In this document: in pieces, positions 37,641-46,596 of the stretch
How the letters are laid out: the number at the start of each line of letters is the position of its first letter
How positions within the stretch are numbered: position 1 is the first letter of the stretch
From: Crocinitomicaceae bacterium
Lineage (GTDB): Bacteria; Bacteroidota; Bacteroidia; Flavobacteriales_D; Crocinitomicaceae
Length of the DNA stretch: 64,000 bases
Direction of reading: 5' to 3'
Assembly: GCA_018402525.1 (NCBI GenBank)
Contig: JAGYIR010000019.1
Span: forward strand, 1-64,000
Notes under the pieces: generated by a model
What the model saw: the letters and a program-made list of their open reading frames with translations, nothing else
Database searches by the model: none
What the model was told of the DNA's origin: nothing
Translations under genes and position numbers: made by a program

Positions 37641-38861
37641 ATGAAGCTTATATTGTTTTTCTTGTCTGTTTCTGTCAGTTTTATTTCGCTTTCACAAAAG
37701 AAAGAAAGTTTAAATATAAAAAAGGGAAATTGGATTTCCGAATTGAAACTAAACACCGAAGATGTTTTACCATTCAACATGATTGTAACAAAACAGGGCT
37801 CAATCATTGTGGAAAATGGTGAAGAACAAATAGTACTTGAAAAAATAGTATTCAATAACGACAGTTTCTATGTGAAGTTTCCGTATTTTAATTCAGAGTT
37901 AGTCTTTGCGCGCGTATCAAAAAATCAGATTCGCGGTTTTTGGAAAAATTATGCGAAAGGTCAGAACTATAAAATTGCTTTTGAATCTAAAAGAAAGAAT
38001 GACCTGCGCTTTTCACACACGAGCACATCTGTAAACACCATATCAATAGATGGAAAGTGGAAAGTAGAATTCGAGCCAAAAACAAAATCTTCTTATCCAG
38101 CAGTCGGATTATTTCAACAAAAAGACAACACCGTATCAGGGACTTTTTTAACAGAAACAGGAGATTACAGATTTTTAGCAGGAAATACACACAACGATAG
38201 TCTATACCTGTCTTGTTTCGATGGTTCACATGCCTTCTTGTTTAAAGCTGCATTACTAAATGATAGTCTCTATGGAACTTTTAACAGCGGAAATCACTGG
38301 AAGAGTGAATGGATGGCCGTGAAGGATAATCATTTTGAGCTAACTAATCCTGAAGAATTAACGTATTTAAAAGAAGATAAAGTTGTTTCTTTTTCTTTTA
38401 AAGACATCGAAGGTGTTGATTTTTCTTACCCAAACGAACACTATAAAAACAAAGTAACTATCGTACAAATTATGGGTACGTGGTGTCCAAATTGCCTGGA
38501 TGAAGCCATGTACTATAAATCACTCTACGAAAAATACCATGACAAAGGATTGGAAATCATTTCTATCTGTTATGAAGCAGGAAAGACAGAGGAAGAGCAA
38601 CTGCAAAGTATAAAAAACTACAAGGAAAAGCTAGCGGTTGATTTTACATTTTTAGTGGGCGGAACTGCTTCAAAAAATAAAGCCGCAAACGATTTTAATA
38701 TGTTAAATAACATCATTTCCTTTCCAACATCTATTTTTATTGGCCGTGATGGTGAGGTTAAGCGCGTGCACACTGGGTTTAATGGTCCAGGAACAGGTGT
38801 TTATTATGATGAATACGTTAAAAAAACAAATGCCTTTATCGAATCGTTAATGGCATATTAA
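37641..38861 (+). CDS. TlpA-like thioredoxin-fold exported protein
   Basis: 406 residues from ATG 37641, which gives the signal peptide MKLILFFLSVSVSFISLSQ; the frame is open 16 codons further but without meaning. The N-terminal part (20-250) is beta-rich with repeats like NDSLYLSCFDGSHAFLFKA, as in Bacteroidetes periplasmic TlpA proteins. The C-terminal thioredoxin domain (about 255-406) shows VTIVQIMGTWCPNCLDEAM with a CPNC redox pair and FPTSIFIGRDGEV with the cis-proline. It is probably a periplasmic thiol-disulfide oxidoreductase. Convergent with rpiB, 6 bases apart. Confidence 0.88.
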   Translation: MKLILFFLSVSVSFISLSQKKESLNIKKGNWISELKLNTEDVLPFNMIVTKQGSIIVENGEEQIVLEKIVFNNDSFYVKFPYFNSELVFARVSKNQIRGFWKNYAKGQNYKIAFESKRKNDLRFSHTSTSVNTISIDGKWKVEFEPKTKSSYPAVGLFQQKDNTVSGTFLTETGDYRFLAGNTHNDSLYLSCFDGSHAFLFKAALLNDSLYGTFNSGNHWKSEWMAVKDNHFELTNPEELTYLKEDKVVSFSFKDIEGVDFSYPNEHYKNKVTIVQIMGTWCPNCLDEAMYYKSLYEKYHDKGLEIISICYEAGKTEEEQLQSIKNYKEKLAVDFTFLVGGTASKNKAANDFNMLNNIISFPTSIFIGRDGEVKRVHTGFNGPGTGVYYDEYVKKTNAFIESLMAY

Positions 38862-38866
38862 ATATA

Positions 38867-39304
38867 TCAACCACACGTCATTTTATCTACACGTTTTTGA
38901 TGTCTTCCTCCTTCAAACTCCGTTGTTAAAAAAGCATCCACCATTTCTTCCGCCTCGTCATTTGAGATAAACCTCGCTGGTAATGCAATAATGTTTGCGT
39001 CGTTGTGTTGACGAGCCAATTCAGCCAACTCTTTTTTCCAACAAAGCGCACTTCTCACTCCTTGATGTTTGTTGGCCGTCATGCTAATTCCATTACCTGA
39101 ACCACATATTAAAATACCTAACATTCCTTCTGTGGACTCAACTAAATTGGCCACAGGATGAGCAAAATCTGGGTAATCGATACTTTCATCTGAAAAACAT
39201 CCATAATCCTTTAATTCATATCCTTTCCCTTCTAGGTAGTTTATAAGGTGTTCCTTTAATTGGTAACCAGCGTGATCAGCGCCTATTGGAATTATTTTTG
39301 TCAT
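38867..39304 (-). CDS. rpiB: Ribose 5-phosphate isomerase B
   Basis: 145 residues, full length. It interconverts ribose 5-phosphate and ribulose 5-phosphate in the pentose phosphate pathway. Family features: IGADHAGYQLKEHLINYLEG, YPDFAHPVA, the phosphate/active-site loop ICGSGNGISMTANKHQGVR with catalytic cysteine, and HNDANIIALPARFIS. Single gene, convergent with the TlpA-like gene. Confidence 0.95.
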   Translation of the reverse strand: MTKIIPIGADHAGYQLKEHLINYLEGKGYELKDYGCFSDESIDYPDFAHPVANLVESTEGMLGILICGSGNGISMTANKHQGVRSALCWKKELAELARQHNDANIIALPARFISNDEAEEMVDAFLTTEFEGGRHQKRVDKMTCG

Positions 39305-39990
39305 GGCGATATTGTTTTGTACAAAACTAATTCATATTAACAATTGCCACAACTTTTACACAATTAAAGAATATGATTTATTTTAAATTTTTGATTATCA
39401 ATTATTTAAAATATTTTTTATCAACACTAAAAAACGTCTATATTGTTAATGAGTGTTGAAAATAATAGATATCTTTTTCTAGGAAATCATCTTAATTTGT
39501 ACATACCATAGAAGAATGATAAAAAGCAAGTTAATTAGCATTAAATTCTACAAACTTATAAGCATGTTTTCACACGAAATTTAAAAAATTGAGTGCTATA
39601 AATTTTACACAATTTCTAATTTAATAGAATGTTAACAAGTATAAATAAATAAACAAATTCACCTTTATTACAGTAGATTGATAACATAATGATTTGTTCA
39701 TACCTTGATAATAACTAATCAAAAATTGGATAAACAAGTATTTGTCGTTTATCTTTTCAACATTTGAACACTCTTAATAAAACATAATAAATATTCTTTC
39801 TTTAAATAATAATTAAATATTCTATTTATAAAGAGCCATTTGGACAATTTTGATGTTACCATAAAAAAATGTATATTCTATTTTTTTTGATTTATAATAC
39901 TGATTTATAGTTACTTAAAAAGTATACGGTTAAATTAAGAAAAGAACTATTAATTTAACGAAAAATTACCCTAGAAACACCCAAATATTA
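39305..39990. other. 686-base AT-rich intergenic region upstream of histidine kinase gene
   Basis: Lies between the divergent rpiB and histidine kinase genes. Extremely AT-rich with no plausible gene on either strand. It must contain both promoters. I see no tRNA, no clear hairpin and no DnaA-box cluster. The length and composition are unusual for this otherwise compact stretch; it could hold a regulatory RNA or be a trace of a lost gene, but nothing supports either. Confidence 0.4.
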
Positions 39991-42900
39991 ATGTCTGATT
40001 TATTACCAAATAGAATGCGATTGACTGGAATAAAACAGGGACTTGCTGCTATCTTTTCAGACGATCCTAATTTTATTAGGTTGATATATAATCACCTTAT
40101 TGGTGCATTTATAATTGCACCTATATACACACTCCTTGTGTGTCAAGTAGATGTTAGTAGCACATATTTTTTTATTGGTATTTCCTATACTATTTTATTA
40201 CCTATTTACACCCTTTCCTGTTCAAAGAGTAAATTCCTAAAAGAGAAGTTTGCTTATTTTTTTTCTGCTTATCTATTTCTTATTACTGCATTCGCTTTTA
40301 TGAGTTTATATAGAAATGAATTTAGCATCAACGAATTTATTAGTTTTCTATTTATCTATACACTCTCTTTACTCGTTATCCAGCAATGGATAGGGTTAAT
40401 GCTGTATAATATTTTTGTGTTCCTATTAGTCCTGTATGGATTGTTTTATGTGGGAAATACAGAAGTATCAAGTTATTTAATTGTACAATCAATTCTTTCT
40501 CTAGGATTGGTTTCTACTTTATTATTACATATTAAGATAAGGGAAAGAAAGCAAATTTTAGCGCATATTTCAAACCTTGATAACTTATTTAATTTAAAAG
40601 AAACAGGCTATACAGTATTCGAATTAGATGAAATTTTTCGTGTAGTAGAACTAAATGAGCAGTGTAAATTATTACTTAATCAGCGAGAAAAGAAGGGAAT
40701 TGAAAAAATTATATCCACAAGTTTTTCATTGGAGGATATTCGTGCTATAAAAAAATTAGTAGAAGGTAATTTCATTGAGAAAACAACTCCAATTTTACGA
40801 TTAGGTAATAAAGGGTATGTAAAGTTTAAAATACTAAAATTTAAATCAGCTAATAATAGAACCTATATTGCATTTATTGAAGACGTAACAAAGCAGGTTT
40901 TAGAGGAAACAAAGTATAAACAACTAGAAAAGAAATACAAAAGCCTTTATTTTAAAAATAGGGCAGGTATTTTTACATTAAACAAGAAATCAGAAATTAT
41001 AGAATGTAATGATTCATTTTTAGAGATGTTCGAAGGGACACTTGAGAAAGGAGAGCGAATGTTTGATTTTTCCATGACTTCAGAGTGGGAGATAATTATA
41101 GAATCACTCACTAATACAGGATTATCCAAGAATTATCAAGCTCAATTTATTCTGAAAAATAAAGTTGAAAAGAGTTTTATTTTTACTTGGTATTTAGATG
41201 TAAATAATGAATTTATCGAAGGATCAGTGATAGATATAACGAGTATTCAAAAAGCTTCATTTGCGCTAAAACAAAGTGAGGAGAAATATAGATTGATTTA
41301 CGAAGAATCTAATGATGCCATTTTATTACTTGATGGTGATAAAATTGTGGATGTGAATAGAAGAACCATGCAGCTTTTTGGAATTGGGCAGAATGAATTA
41401 ATTGGTACTAATCTCTTTGATTTAAGCGAGAATACAAGTGAGGTATCGAGGAATAAATATGTAGGAAATAAGCGGAAAATTGAAAATAAAAAATCAACAA
41501 AATTTGATTGGATTTTTAAGAGTAAAAATCAACCAATTGAAGCGCGCGTCGCACTTGTAGAAATCATCATAGATAAGCGCCTCTTTTTTCAATGTGTGAT
41601 TCAAGACAATACAGAGTTTAATAGTAGTTTGAGGTCGTTGGAAAAAAACCAGAAGAATCTAGAAAATATACTTGAAAACAATCCAGAGGGCATTTTAATA
41701 CTTCATAATGAAAAAATACTTTATGCCAATTCTGGTACAAAAAATATCTTTGGAGCCATTGAAGATGTTAGTAATTTGTTTTTAACTGAAGATCAAAAAA
41801 AGTTTGAGAAAACGTATGAAAAGCACAGGCAAGATAAAACGAGGAAAAACTTACAACTGAGGTTGAATGGAGCCAGCAAAGAAGCACTTTTAATGGAGGT
41901 AACGCTCGTTTCTACCAGTTTTGAAGAGGAGGAAGCCACGTTGGTTATTATTAGAGACGTGTCTGTTCAAACCAAGCTTGCACAAGAACAGTTACGAGCT
42001 CAATTTGCGGAAGAAATAAACAAAGAATTAGCAAAGGAAATCAAAGAAAGAATAAAAACAGAACAACTTTTAGAAGAGCAATATTTAAGAACAAGAGCGA
42101 TCATTGATAGTTCTAATTACACATTGTTATTAACGCTTAACTTAAACGGTCAGGTTACCTCCTATAACAAACATTGTAAAACCTACTTTCTAGACACTTT
42201 CTCTATTGAAATAGGCCTTAAGGGAGTGTTGCTTGAATATTTAAAACCGATTGTTTCCAGTGAGCGTAGAAAATTTCTTCGAAAGATGATAAACCTAGTA
42301 AAGAAAGGTAAGTCCTTTCAGTTTGAGGTATGTCTCGAAGAAAATGGAGAATCCTATTGGTTGGAGGTTTTTATGAGTCCCATTTTTGACACAAAAGGAA
42401 TTGTAAGTGAAGTTTCGCTTGTAGCGCATGATAGTAGTGAGAAGAAGAAAGCGAGCATTAATATCATCGAATCTCTTAAGGAAAAGGAAGTGTTACTTAA
42501 GGAAATTCACCATAGAGTTAAAAATAACTTACAAGTAATTTCAAGTATTTTGAATTTGCAAAGTTCTTTTGTTACGGATGAGCACACGTTAGAAATACTA
42601 CAAGAAAGTAGGAATAGAATAAGATCAATGGCTATTATTCACGAAAACTTGTACAGAACAGAAGATTTTTCCAGTATTAACTTCTCTAACTATTTAGAAA
42701 ATCTCACCACAAATTTAATTGCTTCTTATAGAATTAATGAAGAGATAGAACTAAAAACAAACCTTAACAATGTTGATTTAGTCCTTGATCAAGCTATTCC
42801 TTGTGGGTTATTGGTGAATGAGTTAATTACAAATGCGCTAAAGTATGCGTGGAAAAACGGTGAAAAGGGAGTTATATCTATTAATCTTTTCGAAGAAGCA

Positions 42901-43086
42901 GGAAAAGTAAACCTAGAAGTGTTCGATGATGGTGTTGGTTTACCGCTTGATTACAGTCAAATTAAAACAGAAACACTTGGGCTCCAGCTCGTAGAAACCC
43001 TCATTGAACAACTCGATGGTGAGATAAAAGTCGAAAATGAAAATGGTACAAAATATTTCATTAAATTTGAGAGTACTAAACACTAG
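39991..43086 (+). CDS. Membrane histidine kinase with several PAS domains (HisKA_2 type)
   Basis: 1031 residues. The N-terminal third has about six hydrophobic helices (about 35-180). PAS-like domains follow, recognisable near 310-420, 430-545 (YRLIYEESNDAILLLDG), 555-660 (ILENNPEGILIL) and 700-820 (RAIIDSSNYTLLL), with a short coiled stretch. The kinase part has the HisKA_2 H box KEIHHRVKNNLQVISSILN (phospho-His at about 840) and an HATPase_c domain with NELITNALKYAWKNGEKG and GVGLPLDY plus TLGLQLVE. It works with the LytTR response regulator whose gene starts 4 bases later. The signal is not evident. Confidence 0.92.
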   Translation: MSDLLPNRMRLTGIKQGLAAIFSDDPNFIRLIYNHLIGAFIIAPIYTLLVCQVDVSSTYFFIGISYTILLPIYTLSCSKSKFLKEKFAYFFSAYLFLITAFAFMSLYRNEFSINEFISFLFIYTLSLLVIQQWIGLMLYNIFVFLLVLYGLFYVGNTEVSSYLIVQSILSLGLVSTLLLHIKIRERKQILAHISNLDNLFNLKETGYTVFELDEIFRVVELNEQCKLLLNQREKKGIEKIISTSFSLEDIRAIKKLVEGNFIEKTTPILRLGNKGYVKFKILKFKSANNRTYIAFIEDVTKQVLEETKYKQLEKKYKSLYFKNRAGIFTLNKKSEIIECNDSFLEMFEGTLEKGERMFDFSMTSEWEIIIESLTNTGLSKNYQAQFILKNKVEKSFIFTWYLDVNNEFIEGSVIDITSIQKASFALKQSEEKYRLIYEESNDAILLLDGDKIVDVNRRTMQLFGIGQNELIGTNLFDLSENTSEVSRNKYVGNKRKIENKKSTKFDWIFKSKNQPIEARVALVEIIIDKRLFFQCVIQDNTEFNSSLRSLEKNQKNLENILENNPEGILILHNEKILYANSGTKNIFGAIEDVSNLFLTEDQKKFEKTYEKHRQDKTRKNLQLRLNGASKEALLMEVTLVSTSFEEEEATLVIIRDVSVQTKLAQEQLRAQFAEEINKELAKEIKERIKTEQLLEEQYLRTRAIIDSSNYTLLLTLNLNGQVTSYNKHCKTYFLDTFSIEIGLKGVLLEYLKPIVSSERRKFLRKMINLVKKGKSFQFEVCLEENGESYWLEVFMSPIFDTKGIVSEVSLVAHDSSEKKKASINIIESLKEKEVLLKEIHHRVKNNLQVISSILNLQSSFVTDEHTLEILQESRNRIRSMAIIHENLYRTEDFSSINFSNYLENLTTNLIASYRINEEIELKTNLNNVDLVLDQAIPCGLLVNELITNALKYAWKNGEKGVISINLFEEAGKVNLEVFDDGVGLPLDYSQIKTETLGLQLVETLIEQLDGEIKVENENGTKYFIKFESTKH

Positions 43087-43090
43087 TTAA

Positions 43091-43846
43091 ATGCCTAAAA
43101 TAAATGTTCTTGTAGTTGAAGATGAATCTATTGTATCCAAGGATATTCAACATAGCTTAAAGAAATTGGGTTATAACGTGGTTGGTGCCGCTTCGACCGG
43201 CGAAAAAGCAATTGACCTAGTCGGCACGGAAAACCCGGATATTATTTTAATGGATATCATGTTAAAAGGGGATATAAATGGTATTGAAGCTGCAGAAGTA
43301 ATAAAGTCTTCTTACGCGATTCCAATCATTTTTCTGACGGCCTATGCAGATGAGTCGACTCTGTCAAAAGCAAAAATTACAGAGCCTTATGGATATATAT
43401 TGAAGCCATTCAAAGAAATTGATTTACACACAACAATCGAAATGGCCATTTACAAGCATGGTAAGGAACAGCAAATAGTGAAAGAACGAGATTTATTGTA
43501 TTCACTCGCTGGGTCTAAAGATGGCGGAAAGGATTTCATTTTTGTTAAAACAAACAGTAAACTCGTCAAGTTAAAGACAGATGATATTTATTACATAGAG
43601 GCATTAAAAGACTATGTCGTTATCCATACCATCGATACTCGATATACCATTCATTCAACGATGAAGGATATAGAAGCAAAAATGGGTAAAGAAGACTTTT
43701 TAAGGGTTCACCGATCTTTTATTGTGCGCTTGGATAAAATATCTACTATTGATTATCCCAATCTTATGATTGAAAAAATGGATAAAATAATTCCAATAGG
43801 TGGATCGTACCGAGAGGATCTAAACAACAGAATAAAGCAAGTTTAA
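43091..43846 (+). CDS. LytTR-type response regulator
   Basis: 251 residues. The receiver domain (1-120) has NVLVVEDES acidic pocket, the phospho-accepting Asp at about 55 (IILMDIMLKG), PIIFLTAYAD and the lysine of GYILKPF. After a linker the LytTR DNA-binding domain begins near 150 (FIFVKTNSKLVKLKTDDIYYIEAL) and includes EDFLRVHRSFIVRLDKI. Two-component partner of the preceding kinase (4-base gap). It overlaps the convergent RNase R gene by 4 bases. Confidence 0.94.
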   Translation: MPKINVLVVEDESIVSKDIQHSLKKLGYNVVGAASTGEKAIDLVGTENPDIILMDIMLKGDINGIEAAEVIKSSYAIPIIFLTAYADESTLSKAKITEPYGYILKPFKEIDLHTTIEMAIYKHGKEQQIVKERDLLYSLAGSKDGGKDFIFVKTNSKLVKLKTDDIYYIEALKDYVVIHTIDTRYTIHSTMKDIEAKMGKEDFLRVHRSFIVRLDKISTIDYPNLMIEKMDKIIPIGGSYREDLNNRIKQV

Positions 43847-45978
43847 TCGATGATTAGTTCTAAATCGATTTGTCGCTTTTTACTAGAAACTTCGTAAATA
43901 CGTACCTTCACCTGATCTCCAAAGTTGTATTCTTTTTTAGTTTTTGATCCAATAATAGCGTACTTATCTTGGTCAAAATAAAAACGATCTCCTGGAATTG
44001 ATTGCATTGGAACCATTCCTTCGCAGTAGTTTTCATTCATTTTTACGAACAGTCCAAACTCAGCTATTCCAGACACCGTTCCTTCAAATTCTTCACCTAT
44101 TTTATCTGAAACAAATAGCGTTTGGAAGAATTTGGTGCTTTCTCGTTCTGCATCGACAGCTTTTCTTTCCATTCTCGAGATACGCTTGCAAATTTCATTC
44201 AATTCATTCCCGTACCGATGCTTTTTAGTTGTTAATTCTTCTTGTAAGATCCGATGAACAATTAAATCCGCATACCGTCGAATGGGGGATGTAAAGTGGG
44301 TATAGTTTTGAAAAGCCAAGCCATAATGTCCAATGTTATCGGTCTCATAGGTTGCTTTTGCCATACTTCTAATGGCCATACTTTGTATTAACGAAAACTC
44401 GTTTTTTAAACGAATATCTTGCAGCAACGCATTGATATTTTTAGAAATGGAATCTGGGTTCTTAAGCTCTGCATCGTATCCAAACTTTCGGATGAACAAG
44501 TTAAAGGTTTCTATTTTCGCTGGATCTGGTTTATCATGACAACGATAAATGAACGGAGTGATACCAATGCCCTTCTTAGGTTTGGAAACAAATGCAGCAA
44601 CACTTCTGTTGGCTAAAAGCATAAACTCTTCAACCAATTTGTGCGCATCCTTAGAAGTTTTAATCATTACTTCAATAGGAAATCCTTCACCGTCCAATTT
44701 AAATCGAACCTCCTCAGACTCGATGTTCATCGCGCCATTTGACAGGCGTTTTTTTCGCAAAATTTTAGCGATTTTATCGAACAACAAAATTTCATCACTG
44801 AATTCACCTGTTTTATTTTCAATAATTTCTTGGGCTTGTTCATACGTGAAACGCCTGTCTGAATGTATGATTGTTTTACCAAACCACTCGTTAAAAACCT
44901 TACCAGAATCATCGATTTCAAATACCGCAGAAAAACAAAATTTGTCTTCATTTGGACGCAACGAACAAACCATGTTCGACAATTGTTCTGGTAACATGGG
45001 TATAACGCGATCAACCAAATAAACAGAGTTGGACCGCTTTAACGCTTCTTCGTCCATAGCGCTTCCAGGAGTAACATAATGACTAACGTCCGCAATGTGT
45101 ATGCCGATTTCATAGTTTCCGTTTTCAAGTTTTTTATACGACAAGGCATCGTCAAAATCCTTTGCATCGACAGGGTCAATTGTAAACGTAGTGGTGGTCC
45201 TAAAGTCACGACGCTGTTTCAATTCTTCAGGACTTAATTCCAGTTGTATTTTTTCCGCTTCCGTTAAAACCTCGTTGGGAAACTTATACTCTAACCCCTG
45301 ATTTACGAGAATACCTATCATTTCTAGGTCATTTCCACCGGTGTTCCCAAGGACTTCGATAACCTCGCCAAAAGGACTGTCAGCTGTTTTAGGCCAAACC
45401 GTTATTTTAGCCAGAACTTTATCCCCGTCTTTCGCTCCTAAGAGTTTTTCTTTTGGAATATAAATATCCGTACCAATACGTGTGTTGTCTAAAATTAAAA
45501 ATGCGAATTTAGGATGCATTTTAATCGTTCCGACAAACTGAGTGCGTTCACGCTCAACAATGGATAAAACCACCCCTTCTAATTTTGACTTCCCTTTTTT
45601 TATCAGTTGAATTTTTACACGATCGCCATCCAAAGCATGGTGTACATTTTGAGGCGCAATGTATACATCATCCAGCTGAGCATTATCTACGATTACATAC
45701 CCCGCTTTACGCTGTGTTAATTGTAAGACCCCTTCATAGCTGAATTCTTGCTTATTGATAGAGTAAACGCCGTGCCCTGTCTTTTTTAAAAAACTAATTT
45801 TCACGAGCTCCTCCAGCACATCATATACAAGCTTGCGAAGTGCATTTTCTTTGATATTAATTAGTGCGCAGACTTGTTTGTGGTTTAAGTCAGAATGATT
45901 ATTTTCAGAAAAAACTTTTCTTATCGTATGAGATAAGCTTTCTTTTAGGTTGTTTTTTGATTTTTTGCGTTTTGACAT
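43843..45978 (-). CDS. rnr: Ribonuclease R
   Basis: 711 residues from ATG 45978. A 3' to 5' exoribonuclease that degrades structured RNA. In order: a winged-helix-like N-terminal domain (about 1-70), cold-shock domains (about 75-240), the RNB catalytic domain with FTIDPVDAKDFDDALSY (metal-binding aspartates, about 260-280) and NYEIGIHIADVSHYV, HFTSPIRRYADLIVHRIL, then an S1 domain (about 635-711) with GTVSGIAEFGLFVKMNENYCEGMVP. Full length for the family. Starts 82 bases from the divergent ferritin gene. Confidence 0.96.
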   Translation of the reverse strand: MSKRKKSKNNLKESLSHTIRKVFSENNHSDLNHKQVCALINIKENALRKLVYDVLEELVKISFLKKTGHGVYSINKQEFSYEGVLQLTQRKAGYVIVDNAQLDDVYIAPQNVHHALDGDRVKIQLIKKGKSKLEGVVLSIVERERTQFVGTIKMHPKFAFLILDNTRIGTDIYIPKEKLLGAKDGDKVLAKITVWPKTADSPFGEVIEVLGNTGGNDLEMIGILVNQGLEYKFPNEVLTEAEKIQLELSPEELKQRRDFRTTTTFTIDPVDAKDFDDALSYKKLENGNYEIGIHIADVSHYVTPGSAMDEEALKRSNSVYLVDRVIPMLPEQLSNMVCSLRPNEDKFCFSAVFEIDDSGKVFNEWFGKTIIHSDRRFTYEQAQEIIENKTGEFSDEILLFDKIAKILRKKRLSNGAMNIESEEVRFKLDGEGFPIEVMIKTSKDAHKLVEEFMLLANRSVAAFVSKPKKGIGITPFIYRCHDKPDPAKIETFNLFIRKFGYDAELKNPDSISKNINALLQDIRLKNEFSLIQSMAIRSMAKATYETDNIGHYGLAFQNYTHFTSPIRRYADLIVHRILQEELTTKKHRYGNELNEICKRISRMERKAVDAERESTKFFQTLFVSDKIGEEFEGTVSGIAEFGLFVKMNENYCEGMVPMQSIPGDRFYFDQDKYAIIGSKTKKEYNFGDQVKVRIYEVSSKKRQIDLELIID

Positions 45979-46036
45979 ATACACGAAGATACGCTTATAT
46001 TTTAGAATAAATACGAAAGAATCCTATTGATAATGA

Positions 46037-46044
46037 TAACTTTG
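46037..46044 (+). promoter_or_regulatory. Putative -7 element of ferritin gene
   Basis: TAACTTTG fits TAnnTTTG and ends 15 bases upstream of the ferritin start, implying a very short 5' leader. No -33 element is obvious. Confidence 0.4.
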
Positions 46045-46059
46045 TAAAAAATACATATT

Positions 46060-46578
46060 ATGAATACACGAGTAGAAGAAGCACTTAATGATCAAATTAA
46101 AAAAGAGGCATCCTCTTCACAATTTTATTTAGCAATGGCTTCATGGGCAGAAGGAAACGGATTAAACGGGACCGCTAAATTTTTGTACAAACATTCTGAT
46201 GAGGAGCGATTTCACATGCTAAAACTAGTGAAGTTTGTGAACGAAAGGGGTGGAGTAGCAATCATTCCAGGTCTTGAAACACCACCAAAGGAATTTCAGA
46301 CATTAGAAAATGTATTTCAATTACTGTTGGAGCACGAATTGGGAGTAACGGAAAGCATAAACAACCTTGTCGATGTATGCTTACAAGAAAAGGATTATAC
46401 TACACACAACTTTATGCAATGGTATGTTTCTGAACAATTAGAAGAAGAAGCCTTAGCTAGGACAATTTTAGATAAGATTAAGCTTATTGGAAATGACAAA
46501 GGAGGTCTTTATTTATTAGACAGGGATTTAGAAACTTCAGCTATTCAACCCGCAGTTGGTCCAGCGGCACAGGCATAA
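46060..46578 (+). CDS. ftnA: Bacterial non-haem ferritin
   Basis: 172 residues in a four-helix bundle pattern. It stores iron in a 24-subunit cage after oxidising Fe(II) to Fe(III) at a di-iron site. Ferroxidase residues are placed as in FtnA: Glu in KKEASSSQFYLAMASWAE (about 17), Glu and His in SDEERFHMLKL (about 50 and 53), Glu in LLEHELGV (about 94), and a downstream EQLEEEALART segment. The next gene begins directly at the base after its stop. Iron-responsive control is expected, but no Fur box is recognisable by eye. Confidence 0.95.
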   Translation: MNTRVEEALNDQIKKEASSSQFYLAMASWAEGNGLNGTAKFLYKHSDEERFHMLKLVKFVNERGGVAIIPGLETPPKEFQTLENVFQLLLEHELGVTESINNLVDVCLQEKDYTTHNFMQWYVSEQLEEEALARTILDKIKLIGNDKGGLYLLDRDLETSAIQPAVGPAAQA

Positions 46579-46596
46579 TTGAAAAAACCGCTAAAT

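Noticed and set aside
39305-39990. Replication origin in the AT-rich gap
   Set aside because: No DnaA-box cluster seen and no dnaA, dnaN or parAB genes nearby.
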